This document shows positions 43,463-52,514 of a stretch of DNA of 64,000 bases, one piece after another. Position numbers and translations under genes: made by a program. Numbering within the stretch: position 1 is the stretch's first letter; each line of letters opens with the position of its first letter. This stretch comes from JASHSH01 sp036490215 (GTDB lineage: Bacteria > Pseudomonadota > Alphaproteobacteria > Rhodospirillales > Magnetospirillaceae): the NCBI GenBank assembly GCA_036490215.1, contig DASXEH010000069.1, positions 1 to 64,000 on the forward strand, given 5' to 3'. The notes under the pieces are model-generated. The model did no database searches. It saw only the letters and a program-made list of their open reading frames with translations, and had not been told where the DNA came from.

Positions 43463-44914
43463 GTGCTGCTCGACCTCCGTCCGGTTCTTGTCGTTAACGG
43501 ATATGTGCTGCTGATCCTGGCCGCGACGATGGGCGTTCCCCTCGTCGTCGACCTGGCCGTCGAAGGCACCGAATGGTCGGCTTTCATCCTAGCTATCGCG
43601 GTCTCCGGCTTCGTCGGGCTTGGCATGGTCCTGTCCGCGCGTCGCCCAGGCCCCTTCCGGCTGGGGACGCGCGAAGCCTTTTTGAGTACGGCCAGCGCCT
43701 GGCTCCTCGGCGGGGTCGTCTCTGCGCTTCCGTTCTGCACGGGGCCAATGCATCTCTCCGTGACCGATGCGCTCTTCGAGGCGGTTTCCGGTCTGACGAC
43801 GACCGGCGCCACGGTGATGCGGGATCTGGATCATGCGCCGGCTTCGTTGCTGTTGTGGCGCGCGCTGCTCAACTGGATCGGTGGGATCGGCATCATCCTG
43901 ACGGCGGTTGCCGTATTGCCATTTTTGCGCATCGGCGGCATGCAGTTGTTCCGACTCGATTCGTCCGAGTCCGGTGACGCTTCGATCCCTCGTCTATCGA
44001 AACTGGCCTGGAGCCTGCTGGCAGGTTATTCGCTTTTCACATTCATCCTGGCGATCGCCTTCATGATTGCAGGGATGAACCTGCTCGAAGCGGTGTGCCA
44101 CGCCATGAGCACCATCTCCACAGGCGGCTTTTCGACTTCGGACCGGTCTCTCGGCCATTTCAGTGAGGCGGCGCGTTGGATCGCCGTCATCGGCATGGTC
44201 GCTGGCGGCACAAGCTTCACCCTGTTTCTCGAGCCTTGGCGTCGTGGGCCGGCGGCACTGTTCGGCGACAGCCAGGTTCGTCGCTATCTCATGATCATCG
44301 TTATTATGTCGTTGCTGCTGACTGTTTGGAACTGGAGCAGCGGCCATATGGCTCTGGGTGAAGCGCTGGAGCGCTCGATCTTCAATGCCACCTCGGTCCT
44401 GACGACCAGTGGTTTTCATTGGGGTGACTACGACAGTTGGGGCGGCTTCGCCCAGGTGGCGTTCTTCATCATGGCGTTCATCGGCGGGTGCAGTGGTTCG
44501 GCGGCCGGGGGCATCAAGGTTTTCCGCCTCGAAGTGTTATTCGCCGCAGCCGGCATCCATCTGCGGCGTCTTCTCCACCCCCATGGGGTCTTTGCTATCG
44601 AGCTCAACGAGCGGCGGATCAGCGAGCCCGTGGTGCGATCGGTTCTTGGCTTCGTGATGCTGTATCTGATCTGTGTCGCGCTGCTGGCCTTGGCCCTGGC
44701 ACTGACGGGTCTCGACGCCGGAACCAGCCTGTCCGGCGCGGCTTCGGCGCTGGGCAATATCGGTCCTGGATTGGGACCGATCATCGGGCCGGCCGGGAGC
44801 TATCAGGATGTACCGCAAGCGGCGAAGTGGATCCTGACCGCCGGCATGCTGCTCGGCCGGCTGGAGGTCGCCACCGTGATCGCGGTGTTCTCGCGCGCGT
44901 TCTGGCGGAGCTGA
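43463..44914 (+). CDS. trkH: TrkH-family potassium uptake protein, first copy (GTG start)
   Basis: A 483-residue K+ channel-like transporter with four membrane-pore-membrane repeats. Pore loops are visible as SGLTTTGATVM, MSTISTGGFSTSD, VLTTSGFHWGDY and LGNIGPGLGPI, each with the key Gly of the selectivity filter. GTG start with CGGAGATAA upstream. It is followed after four bases by a second TrkH gene. TrkA, the cytoplasmic NAD-binding partner, is not in the window. Confidence 0.9.
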   Translation: MLLDLRPVLVVNGYVLLILAATMGVPLVVDLAVEGTEWSAFILAIAVSGFVGLGMVLSARRPGPFRLGTREAFLSTASAWLLGGVVSALPFCTGPMHLSVTDALFEAVSGLTTTGATVMRDLDHAPASLLLWRALLNWIGGIGIILTAVAVLPFLRIGGMQLFRLDSSESGDASIPRLSKLAWSLLAGYSLFTFILAIAFMIAGMNLLEAVCHAMSTISTGGFSTSDRSLGHFSEAARWIAVIGMVAGGTSFTLFLEPWRRGPAALFGDSQVRRYLMIIVIMSLLLTVWNWSSGHMALGEALERSIFNATSVLTTSGFHWGDYDSWGGFAQVAFFIMAFIGGCSGSAAGGIKVFRLEVLFAAAGIHLRRLLHPHGVFAIELNERRISEPVVRSVLGFVMLYLICVALLALALALTGLDAGTSLSGAASALGNIGPGLGPIIGPAGSYQDVPQAAKWILTAGMLLGRLEVATVIAVFSRAFWRS

Positions 44915-44918
44915 GGCG

Positions 44919-46352
44919 ATGTTGTCCGGGATCCGCCCCACCCTATTCGTAACCGGCGCCGTCTTATCGATCTTGGCCATCGCAATGGTGATTCCGGCGA
45001 TCATCGACGCGGTGTTCCGCCACCCCGACTGGCGCGATTTCGCCGGTGCCGCAGCTTTGACCCTGTTCATCGGTCTCTCGCTACTGGCGGCGAACCGCGG
45101 GGCGCATCATCAGACATTAGGCACGCGGCAAATCTTCCTGCTGACGGCCGTCGGCTGGATCGCCGCCAGTCTTGCCGCCGCGCTGCCCTTCGGCTTCTCG
45201 GGACTGCATCTTTCGTCGGCCGACGCCGTGTTCGAGGCGGTGAGCGGCACCACGGCCACGGGCAGCACCATCCTGCGCGACCTCGATCACATGCCGCAGG
45301 GCATTCTGATGTGGCGCGCGCTGCTTCAATGGCTGGGCGGCATCGGCTTTTTGATCATGGCCATCGTGGTATTGCCGACGTTGAACATCGGCGGCATGCA
45401 GATTTTCCGTCTCGAGACGGTGGGCGGCGACCGTGTGGTGCCACGCGCGGCGCGGCTGATCGGTTCATTGATCGGCGTCTATGTCGGATTGACCGTCCTG
45501 ATCGCGATTTTGCTGCACATCGCCGGCATGGCGCGATTCCCGGCGCTGCTTCATGCGATGAGCACGATCTCCTGTGGCGGCTTCTCGACATCCAGCGGCT
45601 CGATCGGCGCGTGGCAGCGTCCAGGAATCGACTGGGTGATTCTGTTCGGCATGCTGATAGCGGGCGCGCCCTTCGTGATCTATCTGCAGCTGATCCAACG
45701 CAGGTGGCGCGCGGCCCTGGCCAATTGGCAATTGCCGGTCTATCTCACGATCTTCCTCGGCGCTACGATCGCGATCACGCTCTGGATGTGGTTCGGCTTC
45801 AACATGCAGCCGCTGCCGGCGTTGCGGCACGCCGCCTTCGCCGCCGCGAGCGTCATGACCGGCACCGGCTATGCCACGCTCGACTACACGCGGTGGGGCG
45901 GTTTGCCGGTCGCGATCTTGTTCTTTCTGGCTTTCGTCGGCGGTTGCGCGGGCTCGCCGGCAGGCGGGATCAAGGTCTTCCGTGTCCGCATCCTGTTCGC
46001 GACGATGCGAATCCAGATGATCCGCCTGTTGCATCCTCATGCGGTGGTCGATTCCGTATCCGATCCGGTCGCCGAGTCGGTGCTGGGCTATCTGTTCGTC
46101 TACGCCGTCGCCTTCGCCGTTGTGGCAATGGCGCTCGGTGCGTTCGGTCTGGATTTCTTTGCCGCTGTATCAACGGCGGCCTCGTCGCTGGCCAATCTCG
46201 GCCCCGGTCTCAGCGTCTATGTTGGACCGATGACGAACTATGCCGATCTGATGGAGCCGGCCAAATGGCTGCTGTCCGCCAGCATGCTCTTCGGCCGGCT
46301 CGAAATGTTCGTCCTTCTTGTGTTGTTCATGCCGTCCTTCTGGCGGCCATGA
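44919..46352 (+). CDS. trkH: TrkH-family potassium uptake protein, second copy
   Basis: A 477-residue paralogue of the preceding gene. Pore loops are SGTTATGSTIL, MSTISCGGFSTSSG, VMTGTGYATLDY and LANLGPGLSVY, so all four filter glycines are retained, but the third loop differs clearly from that of the first copy. The start lies four bases after the first copy's stop. The pair probably arose by tandem duplication and may form homo- or heterodimers with distinct affinity or ion preference. Confidence 0.9.
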   Translation: MLSGIRPTLFVTGAVLSILAIAMVIPAIIDAVFRHPDWRDFAGAAALTLFIGLSLLAANRGAHHQTLGTRQIFLLTAVGWIAASLAAALPFGFSGLHLSSADAVFEAVSGTTATGSTILRDLDHMPQGILMWRALLQWLGGIGFLIMAIVVLPTLNIGGMQIFRLETVGGDRVVPRAARLIGSLIGVYVGLTVLIAILLHIAGMARFPALLHAMSTISCGGFSTSSGSIGAWQRPGIDWVILFGMLIAGAPFVIYLQLIQRRWRAALANWQLPVYLTIFLGATIAITLWMWFGFNMQPLPALRHAAFAAASVMTGTGYATLDYTRWGGLPVAILFFLAFVGGCAGSPAGGIKVFRVRILFATMRIQMIRLLHPHAVVDSVSDPVAESVLGYLFVYAVAFAVVAMALGAFGLDFFAAVSTAASSLANLGPGLSVYVGPMTNYADLMEPAKWLLSASMLFGRLEMFVLLVLFMPSFWRP

Positions 46353-46356
46353 ACGC

Positions 46357-46968
46357 TCACTGCACCGTCATATAGGGCATCAGCGTGCTTGAGATCTGCG
46401 GGTCGAGCTGGTCGGACAGGCTCTTCACCAGATCGACGGTCATCTCATAGAGAATCTTGTCGCGCTCGTTGAGTTTGATGCCCTCGGGCAGAGTGCGGTT
46501 GCGCGTCGCCTGCCCGGTGACTTCGGCTTTGACGAACTGCCGCTCGTCGAGAACCTGCAGCGACACGTTCAGCGCCATGTCGATGCGCGACGTCTGCTCG
46601 GTGTTGAATAGCTGACTGGCATCTGGATCGCGTTGAATGGGCGTATCAGTCGCGCTTGCATCGTTGATGACTACGCGCAGGACGCCCGTGGTGCCGACCG
46701 GTTTGATGCGGTCCTCAACCCAACGCTTGAACGCGTTCTCGGGTGAGACCGGCATCGAATATTCGATATGCGGCGACGTCGACGAACTGGTGAATTTCGG
46801 CACGATCTCGACGCGCGCGACGTTGAAGACATAGGGTTTGTGGTCGGCAAAGGAGACCGGTGGGAATTTGGAATCGACGGGGAGGTTATTGGCGCAGGCC
46901 GCGACCCCCAAACCAATCGCCAAAACGAAAAGAAATTTGGCTTTCGTTTTCCAAGTTTGACCGCGCAT
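46357..46968 (-). CDS. lipoprotein of unknown function
   Basis: A 203-residue protein with a lipoprotein signal: KTKAKFLFVLAIGLGVAACANN, with the lipobox Cys at residue 25. The mature part (VARVEIVPKF and a long helical C-terminal half) resembles a group of conserved alphaproteobacterial lipoproteins I cannot name. The helix LSDQLDPQISSTLMPYMTVQ ends the protein. It converges with the second TrkH gene, with four bases between the stops. Membrane attachment is inferred from the lipobox; the residue after Cys is Ala, so outer-membrane sorting is likely. Confidence 0.75.
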   Translation of the reverse strand: MRGQTWKTKAKFLFVLAIGLGVAACANNLPVDSKFPPVSFADHKPYVFNVARVEIVPKFTSSSTSPHIEYSMPVSPENAFKRWVEDRIKPVGTTGVLRVVINDASATDTPIQRDPDASQLFNTEQTSRIDMALNVSLQVLDERQFVKAEVTGQATRNRTLPEGIKLNERDKILYEMTVDLVKSLSDQLDPQISSTLMPYMTVQ

Positions 46969-47046
46969 CGTGAAGAGCTCCCTGTTCGGGTATTCCTTGG
47001 CGTCCAGGCAAGCCGGACCGTCCCCAGATTAAGACCTGTCCGGAAC

Positions 47047-47964
47047 CTACGTGTAAAGCTCATCCAAATCTGTGGCGGAATAATGGTATCGCGCCTTGCA
47101 GAACTCGCAGGTTACGACGACTTCGCCGTTCTCATCCTTGAGCGATTCGATCTCGGTGCGCGGAAAGGTCCGCAGCGTACCGCGCACGCGCTCGGCGGAG
47201 CATCGACACTTGGCCAGGAGGGGTTTCTCGGGAGAGGTGGTGAAGCCGTCCTCGTGGAATAGGCGGTACAGCAGCCGAGCCGGCGAAATGACGGGATCGA
47301 CCAATTCGGCGTCACGCAGGCTCTTCAAGAGGATGCTCGAGCGGTTCCAGACTTCTTCGGCCTCGCTGGCGATCAGGATCGGACTCTGGGGACCGGTGGG
47401 CATGCGTTGGATCATCGCTGCGCCGGCGCGCCAGCCATGGCCGTTCTCGGGCGGATGTACGGTGAGCGCGAATGCCGTGGCCAATTGTTCTGAACGCTCG
47501 AAATAGATACGTGCGCTCTCGGCCAGGGTATCGCCCTCGAGGTCGACGATCCCTTGATAGCGATCGGTGCCCGATCCCTGATCGACCGTGAAGGCGAGAT
47601 AGGCTTTGTCGAAATGGCCAGTGAGTGTGGCATCGGCCGCGGCCAAGCGCTCTTCATCGAAACGTGCATAGGCCCGTAGATGGCCTTCGGAGGTTACATC
47701 GGCTACGACAAGCGAGATCGGGCCCTTGCCTTGAATCTGCAGCGTGAAGACGCCGTCGTATTTCAGCGCGCCGGCCAGACTGACAGCGATTGTAATGATC
47801 TCGGCCAGGCGTGTGGCGACGGCGGGCGGATAATCATGGTCACCGAGGATTGTGTCGAGCGCAGGGCCCAGCCGCACCACGCGGCCGCGCACTAGCCCAG
47901 CTCCCAACATAAACGGCAGTAGCGTATCGCTGTTACCGGCTTCGGCCACGTCTATCGCAGACAC
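47047..47964 (-). CDS. hslO: redox-regulated chaperone Hsp33
   Basis: A 305-residue Hsp33 protein. The N-terminal binding domain runs to about residue 190. The C-terminal zinc/redox switch has four cysteines as CRC (in LLAKCRCSAERV) and CEFC (in VVTCEFCKARYHYS). Zinc release and disulfide formation activate the holdase under oxidative stress. Its start overlaps the argF end by 13 bases, a coupling with arginine biosynthesis that is common in Alphaproteobacteria. Confidence 0.92.
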   Translation of the reverse strand: MSAIDVAEAGNSDTLLPFMLGAGLVRGRVVRLGPALDTILGDHDYPPAVATRLAEIITIAVSLAGALKYDGVFTLQIQGKGPISLVVADVTSEGHLRAYARFDEERLAAADATLTGHFDKAYLAFTVDQGSGTDRYQGIVDLEGDTLAESARIYFERSEQLATAFALTVHPPENGHGWRAGAAMIQRMPTGPQSPILIASEAEEVWNRSSILLKSLRDAELVDPVISPARLLYRLFHEDGFTTSPEKPLLAKCRCSAERVRGTLRTFPRTEIESLKDENGEVVVTCEFCKARYHYSATDLDELYT

Positions 47965-48869
47965 CAGAGCAGAACGCCCTTCTGCACATGCAAGCGGTTT
48001 TCCGCCTCATCCCAAACCACCGACTGCGGCCCGTCGATCACTCCGGCGGCCACTTCTTCGCCGCGATGGGCAGGCAGGCAATGCATGAACACGGCGTCGG
48101 GCTTGGCATGCGCCATCAGGGTTTCGTTGACTTGATAGGGCGCCAGAATCGCATGGCGATTTTCCTCGCGGAAGCCCATCGAAGTCCAGGTGTCAGTGAG
48201 AACGCAATCGGCGCCGGTCACTGCTTCAGCCGGATCCGTGGTCAAGCGGATGCGCGCGCCACGGCCGCGCGCCTCGTCGACCACACCGGCCGGCGGCATC
48301 AGATCGGCGGGACAAGCAAGCCGCATCTCGAAGCCGAAATGCGCGGCCGACTGAATCCAACTGGTCGCGACATTATTGCCGTCGCCGCTCCACGCGACGA
48401 TGCGGCCCTGCAACGGCCCGCGATGCTCCTCGAAGGTCATTACATCGGCCAGAACCTGGCAGGGATGCGATGTGTCGGTCAGGCCGTTGATCACCGGCAC
48501 CGAAGCATGTGCGGCCAGTTCGATGAGCTTGGTCGGGCGATCGGTGCGGATCATGATCGCATCGACATAGCGCGAGAGGACCCGCGCCGTGTCGGCGATG
48601 CTTTCGCCGCGGCCCAACTGCGTATCGGCCGGCGACAGGATGATGCCGCTGCCGCCCAACTGCCGGATGGCGGCCTCGAACGACACGCGTGTCCGCGTCG
48701 ACGGCTTCTCGAAGATCATCGCCAGCGACAGGCCCTTCAGCGGCTCCGGCCCCATCGGATGCTCGCCGCGCTTGCAGGCGTGGCCGAGATCGAGGATGCG
48801 GCGCAGCGTGGCCGTATCGAACCGGTCGATGTCGAGAAAATGCTTCGGCTGCGGCGGATGGACGGTCAT
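47952..48869 (-). CDS. argF: ornithine carbamoyltransferase
   Basis: A 305-residue enzyme of arginine synthesis that makes citrulline from ornithine and carbamoyl phosphate. The carbamoyl-phosphate site is KPSTRTRVSFE near residue 57; HPCQVLADVMTFEEH is near residue 135. The ornithine-binding region has the DTWTSMGFREE segment and FMHCLPAHRGEEV near residue 265. It overlaps argD by four bases and hslO by 13, all transcribed leftward. Confidence 0.94.
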   Translation of the reverse strand: MTVHPPQPKHFLDIDRFDTATLRRILDLGHACKRGEHPMGPEPLKGLSLAMIFEKPSTRTRVSFEAAIRQLGGSGIILSPADTQLGRGESIADTARVLSRYVDAIMIRTDRPTKLIELAAHASVPVINGLTDTSHPCQVLADVMTFEEHRGPLQGRIVAWSGDGNNVATSWIQSAAHFGFEMRLACPADLMPPAGVVDEARGRGARIRLTTDPAEAVTGADCVLTDTWTSMGFREENRHAILAPYQVNETLMAHAKPDAVFMHCLPAHRGEEVAAGVIDGPQSVVWDEAENRLHVQKGVLLWCLR

Positions 48870-50044
48870 TTGGCTCCCGCCATCGCGCCGAAGGTTTTGC
48901 GCATGATCTCGATCGCTTCGGTCACATGCTTCTTCTCGATGATCAGCGGCGGCAGCAGGCGCACGACATTGTCGCCCGCCACCACGGTCACCAGGCCATT
49001 GGCCAGCAGCGCCTTATAGACTTCGATATTCGCGGGCTTGCACTTCAGGCCGAGTAGCAGGCCCTTGCCGCGCCGCTCGAGAACCACAGACGGGAATTCG
49101 TCGGCGATCTTGCCGGTCTCTTCCCACAGCAAGTCGCCCATCTCTTGCACATGCTCGAGGAAGCCGTCCTCAAGCATGACATCGAGCACGGCTTCGGCTG
49201 CCGCCATCGCCATCGGATTGCCGCCGAAGGTGCTGCCATGGGTACCCGGCACCATGCCGACGGCCGCCTTCTCGGTGGCCAGTACCGCCCCGACCGGGAA
49301 GCCGCCGCCCAGGCCTTTGGCCGAGCCCATCACGTCGGGCGTGATCCCCGCCCATTCATGGGCAAAGAGTTTGCCGGTGCGGCCCATGCCGGTCTGCACC
49401 TCGTCCATAGCGAGAAGCAGGCCGAACTCGTCCGCGGTCTGGCGCAGCCCGCGCATATACTCGACCGTGGCCGGACGCACGCCGCCTTCACCCTGCACGG
49501 GCTCGACCAGAATCGCCGCTGTCTGGGCCGTGATGGCTGCGCGCAACTCGTTCAGATTGCCCCATGGCACTTGGTCGAAGCCGTCCATCGTCGGCTCGAA
49601 GCCGTGCAGATGCTTCGCCTGACCGCCGGCCGCGATCGTGGCCAGCGTGCGGCCATGGAACGCACCTTCGATCGTGATGATGCGATAGCGCTCCGGATGG
49701 CCGGTGTCGTGCTGATACTTGCGGCACGTCTTGATGACGCCTTCCATCGCTTCGGCGCCCGAATTGCAGAAGAACACGGTGTCGGCAAAGCTGTTGGCGA
49801 TCAGCTTCGCAGCCACCCGTTCCTGACCGGGGACGCGATAGATGTTCGAGGTGTGCCACACCTTGCCCATCTGCGCGGTGAGCGCGGCAAGCAGGCGCGG
49901 ATGGCCATGACCCAGCGCCGTGACGGCAACGCCCGAGGCGTAATCCAGATAGCGTCGGCCGGCAGTGTCGAAAAGGTAAACACCTTCGCCCCGCTCGAAG
50001 GCGAGGTCGGTACGCGAATAAACAGGCATCACCGCAGAGGTCAT
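48866..50044 (-). CDS. argD: acetylornithine aminotransferase
   Basis: A 392-residue class III PLP aminotransferase. Motifs include DYASGVAVTALGHGHP, the PLP-phosphate region FCNSGAEAMEGVIK, MDEVQTGMGRTGKLFA, and the Schiff-base Lys in GSAKGLGGGFPVGA near residue 245. In the arginine cluster it most likely acts on N-acetylornithine and perhaps succinyldiaminopimelate. The ATG at 50044 has GGGAG seven bases upstream; GTG at 50047 is an alternative. First gene of argD-argF-hslO. Confidence 0.93.
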   Translation of the reverse strand: MTSAVMPVYSRTDLAFERGEGVYLFDTAGRRYLDYASGVAVTALGHGHPRLLAALTAQMGKVWHTSNIYRVPGQERVAAKLIANSFADTVFFCNSGAEAMEGVIKTCRKYQHDTGHPERYRIITIEGAFHGRTLATIAAGGQAKHLHGFEPTMDGFDQVPWGNLNELRAAITAQTAAILVEPVQGEGGVRPATVEYMRGLRQTADEFGLLLAMDEVQTGMGRTGKLFAHEWAGITPDVMGSAKGLGGGFPVGAVLATEKAAVGMVPGTHGSTFGGNPMAMAAAEAVLDVMLEDGFLEHVQEMGDLLWEETGKIADEFPSVVLERRGKGLLLGLKCKPANIEVYKALLANGLVTVVAGDNVVRLLPPLIIEKKHVTEAIEIMRKTFGAMAGAK

Positions 50045-50165
50045 CACTGCTCTCCCGAGAACGCGGCAAGGGGTTGAAAAAGAGGCCGGAACGCTCTGGA
50101 AAGCCGCAGACTATCGGCATTTTCCGCAGGCCTGTCAACGGTTAGGCCTATGTTCCGGACGCGGG

Positions 50166-50975
50166 TCAGGCTTTGAGCTTATAGCCTCGTCGGAACATGG
50201 TGTAGGCGCCCAGGAACAAGGTCAGATTCACCAGTCCCAGAACCAAAATGCCCACCCACAGCGACCCGTCGGACTGGCCGATGAAGCCGTACCGGAACCC
50301 GTCGATCATGTAGAAGAACGGGTTCACAAACGTAATGGCGCGGATCGCGTCGGGCAGCCGGTCGATGCTGTAAAACGTGCCCGACAGGAAGGACAGCGGC
50401 AAAACGATGAAATTCGTCACCGCCGCCATATGGTCGAATTTGTCGGCCCAGATCGCGCCCATGATGCCCAGCAGGGACAACATCAGCGACGCCATCACGC
50501 CGTAGTAAAGGACCGCGCCGAGATCGACGATCTGCATCGGCGCGAAGGGCAGGGTGGTGATCGCGACCACCACGCCGACCACCACACCGCGCGCGACGCC
50601 ACCCAGTGAGAATGCCAGGGTCAGCTCTAAAGGCGACAGCGGCGGCATCAGCACATCGACGATGTTGCCCTGCACCTTGGCGATGATCAGCGATGACGAC
50701 GTATTGGCAAACGCGTTCTGCACCATAGCCATCATGATCAGGCCAGGCGCCAGGAAGCGGGCGTAAGGCACGTCGTGTACTTGCACCACGGCGCGGCCCA
50801 TCGACAGCATGAAGATGGCCAGGAACATCAGCGTGGTGGCCACTGGTGCCATTACGGTCTGCAGATAGACCTTGAGGAAGCGCCGAATCTCCTTGCCGGT
50901 CAGGGTCCAAAGACCCAACCAGTTGATCGCACCTAAGGCGCGGGGGGCAGGAGGGATGACGTCGATGGCGGGCAT
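50166..50975 (-). CDS. ABC-2 type export permease, YadH-like, without an adjacent ATPase
   Basis: A 269-residue membrane protein with six hydrophobic segments and the ABC2_membrane pattern: ARFLAPGLIMMAMVQNAFANT, then PLSPLELTLAFSLGG and LPLSFLSGTFYSIDRLPD. The family exports polysaccharides, lipids or drugs and normally works with an ATPase from the same operon; none lies nearby. The ATG at 50975 fits the family. It is divergent from recX, with only about 30 bases between the start codons. Confidence 0.85.
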   Translation of the reverse strand: MPAIDVIPPAPRALGAINWLGLWTLTGKEIRRFLKVYLQTVMAPVATTLMFLAIFMLSMGRAVVQVHDVPYARFLAPGLIMMAMVQNAFANTSSSLIIAKVQGNIVDVLMPPLSPLELTLAFSLGGVARGVVVGVVVAITTLPFAPMQIVDLGAVLYYGVMASLMLSLLGIMGAIWADKFDHMAAVTNFIVLPLSFLSGTFYSIDRLPDAIRAITFVNPFFYMIDGFRYGFIGQSDGSLWVGILVLGLVNLTLFLGAYTMFRRGYKLKA

Positions 50976-51005
50976 AGCGGGCGCAATTTGCGCTATGCTG
51001 GCCCT

Positions 51006-51563
51006 ATGAGCAAGAGCCGCGCAAAAAGGCCTCTCGACCAGGACGGTCTGGAAAAAGCCGCCATCCATTACCTCGAAAGGTTTTCCAGTTCGGTGGCCGG
51101 GCTGCGCCGCGTTCTATCCAATCGCCTACGCAGGGCCGGACAGACGGGTGATACCGAAGCGGGCGAAGGATTCGACGGCAAGGCTGCCATCGAGGCCGTG
51201 ATCGCCAAGCTGATCCGGACCGGGCTGCTGGACGATGCGCGTTATGCCGAATTCAGGGCCGGCGCTCTGGCGCGGCGGGGCTCTTCGCTGTTCACGATCA
51301 AACGCGATCTCAAGACACGCGGCGTGGCGCCGTCCTTGATCGAGGCGGCGGTAGGTAATTTGCGCGACGAAGCCGGGGGGACCAGCGACGAGGCCGACCG
51401 GCAGGCGGCCCAGGCATTGGCGCGTCGGCGGCGCATTGGCCCCTATCGTCCGGAGGATCAGCGGGCCGCTTTCCGTCATAAGGATTTGGCAACCCTCGGG
51501 CGTGCAGGATTTGACTTTGAGATCGCCAAATCGGTGGTTGATGGGGAGCGCGAGAATGGTTGA
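51006..51563 (+). CDS. recX: RecX-family regulatory protein
   Basis: A 185-residue protein with RecX three-helix repeats. AIHYLERFSSSVAGLRRVLSNRLRR begins the first repeat near residue 18. LIRTGLLDDARYAEFRAGALARRGSSLFTIKRDL forms the second, followed by LRTRGV-like turns. RecX restrains RecA filaments. recA itself is not in the window. ATG at 51006, with the chorismate mutase frame starting near its 3' end. Confidence 0.82.
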   Translation: MSKSRAKRPLDQDGLEKAAIHYLERFSSSVAGLRRVLSNRLRRAGQTGDTEAGEGFDGKAAIEAVIAKLIRTGLLDDARYAEFRAGALARRGSSLFTIKRDLKTRGVAPSLIEAAVGNLRDEAGGTSDEADRQAAQALARRRRIGPYRPEDQRAAFRHKDLATLGRAGFDFEIAKSVVDGERENG

Positions 51564-51618
51564 TTTCCCTAAGAAAGGGGCTACTACTATCGCCTTTTTG
51601 CACGGTCGGAACCCGAAA

Positions 51619-52482
51619 ATGGCGACTGAAAAGTCCCTCGATAAGCTGCGTCAGGAAATCGACAAGCTCGACGATACGATCCACGACGCGATCATGCGTC
51701 GGGCCGACATCGTCCAGCAGGTCGGTGCCTTCAAGGCTGGAAAGGGCATGCCGGCGCTGCGCCCCGCGCGCGAGGCCGAGATTTTGCGCCGCCTGGTGGC
51801 GCGTCACCAGGGTAAGTTCCCTAAGACGGTGATCCTGCGGATCTGGCGCGAGATGATCGGTGCGATGGTCTCGCTCGAGGCGCCGCTGACCTTGGCCGTC
51901 TATATGCCGGAGCGCGGTTCGGGCTATCTCGATCTGGCGCGCGATCACTACGGCTCCTACACGCCGACGACCGTGTTCCGTTCGCCAGGACAGGTGGTGC
52001 GCGCCGTGGCTGAAGGCAGCGCCACGGTCGGCGTGGTGCCGCTGCCCGATGGCGAAGACGTTGAACCTTGGTGGGTCAGCCTGATGGGCGATGCCGCCGA
52101 TCTGCCGCGCATCATGGCGCGCCTGCCCTTCGTTGGCCCTGGTCCCGGCCGCGGCGACGGTATCGAAGCTCTGGCGATCGCGCGGCTCTCGCCCGATCCG
52201 ACCGGGTTTGACCGTTCTTGGCTTGCGGTGGAAACGCCGCCCGATACCAGCCGCACGCGCCTGCGCACGGTGCTGGGCGCGGCCGGTCTCGAGCCGACCT
52301 TGATGGTTGCCACGCATCGCACCGAGAACGCCTGGCTGCATCTGGTCGAAATCTCCGGCCACCTGGCCCCTGACGACCGCCGCCTCACGCGCATGATCGG
52401 CCGCCGCGAAGCGCCGGTGGTGCATGCCGCGGTGCTCGGTGGCTATCCGGTGCCGATGAGCGCCGAAGACGTGGCCGAATAG
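51619..52482 (+). CDS. chorismate mutase fused to a degenerate prephenate-dehydratase-like domain
   Basis: A 287-residue protein. The N-terminal AroQ-type chorismate mutase (residues 1-90) has LDKLRQEIDKLDDTIHDAIM, the active-site Arg and Lys in RRADIVQQVGAFKAGKG, and LRPAREAEILRRLV. The C-terminal 190 residues have the outline of a prephenate dehydratase: RSPGQVVRAVAEGSATVGVVPLPDGED, where active enzymes read PIENS, then a possible ACT-like end. The TRD catalytic motif of dehydratases is not seen. An ATG at 51556, with GGGGAG upstream and overlapping recX, would add 21 residues and is a real alternative. It precedes hisC and a tyrA-type gene. Confidence 0.82.
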   Translation: MATEKSLDKLRQEIDKLDDTIHDAIMRRADIVQQVGAFKAGKGMPALRPAREAEILRRLVARHQGKFPKTVILRIWREMIGAMVSLEAPLTLAVYMPERGSGYLDLARDHYGSYTPTTVFRSPGQVVRAVAEGSATVGVVPLPDGEDVEPWWVSLMGDAADLPRIMARLPFVGPGPGRGDGIEALAIARLSPDPTGFDRSWLAVETPPDTSRTRLRTVLGAAGLEPTLMVATHRTENAWLHLVEISGHLAPDDRRLTRMIGRREAPVVHAAVLGGYPVPMSAEDVAE

Positions 52483-52514
52483 GCCGAGACGAACAAGAAT
52501 ACGACGAGAGTCCG

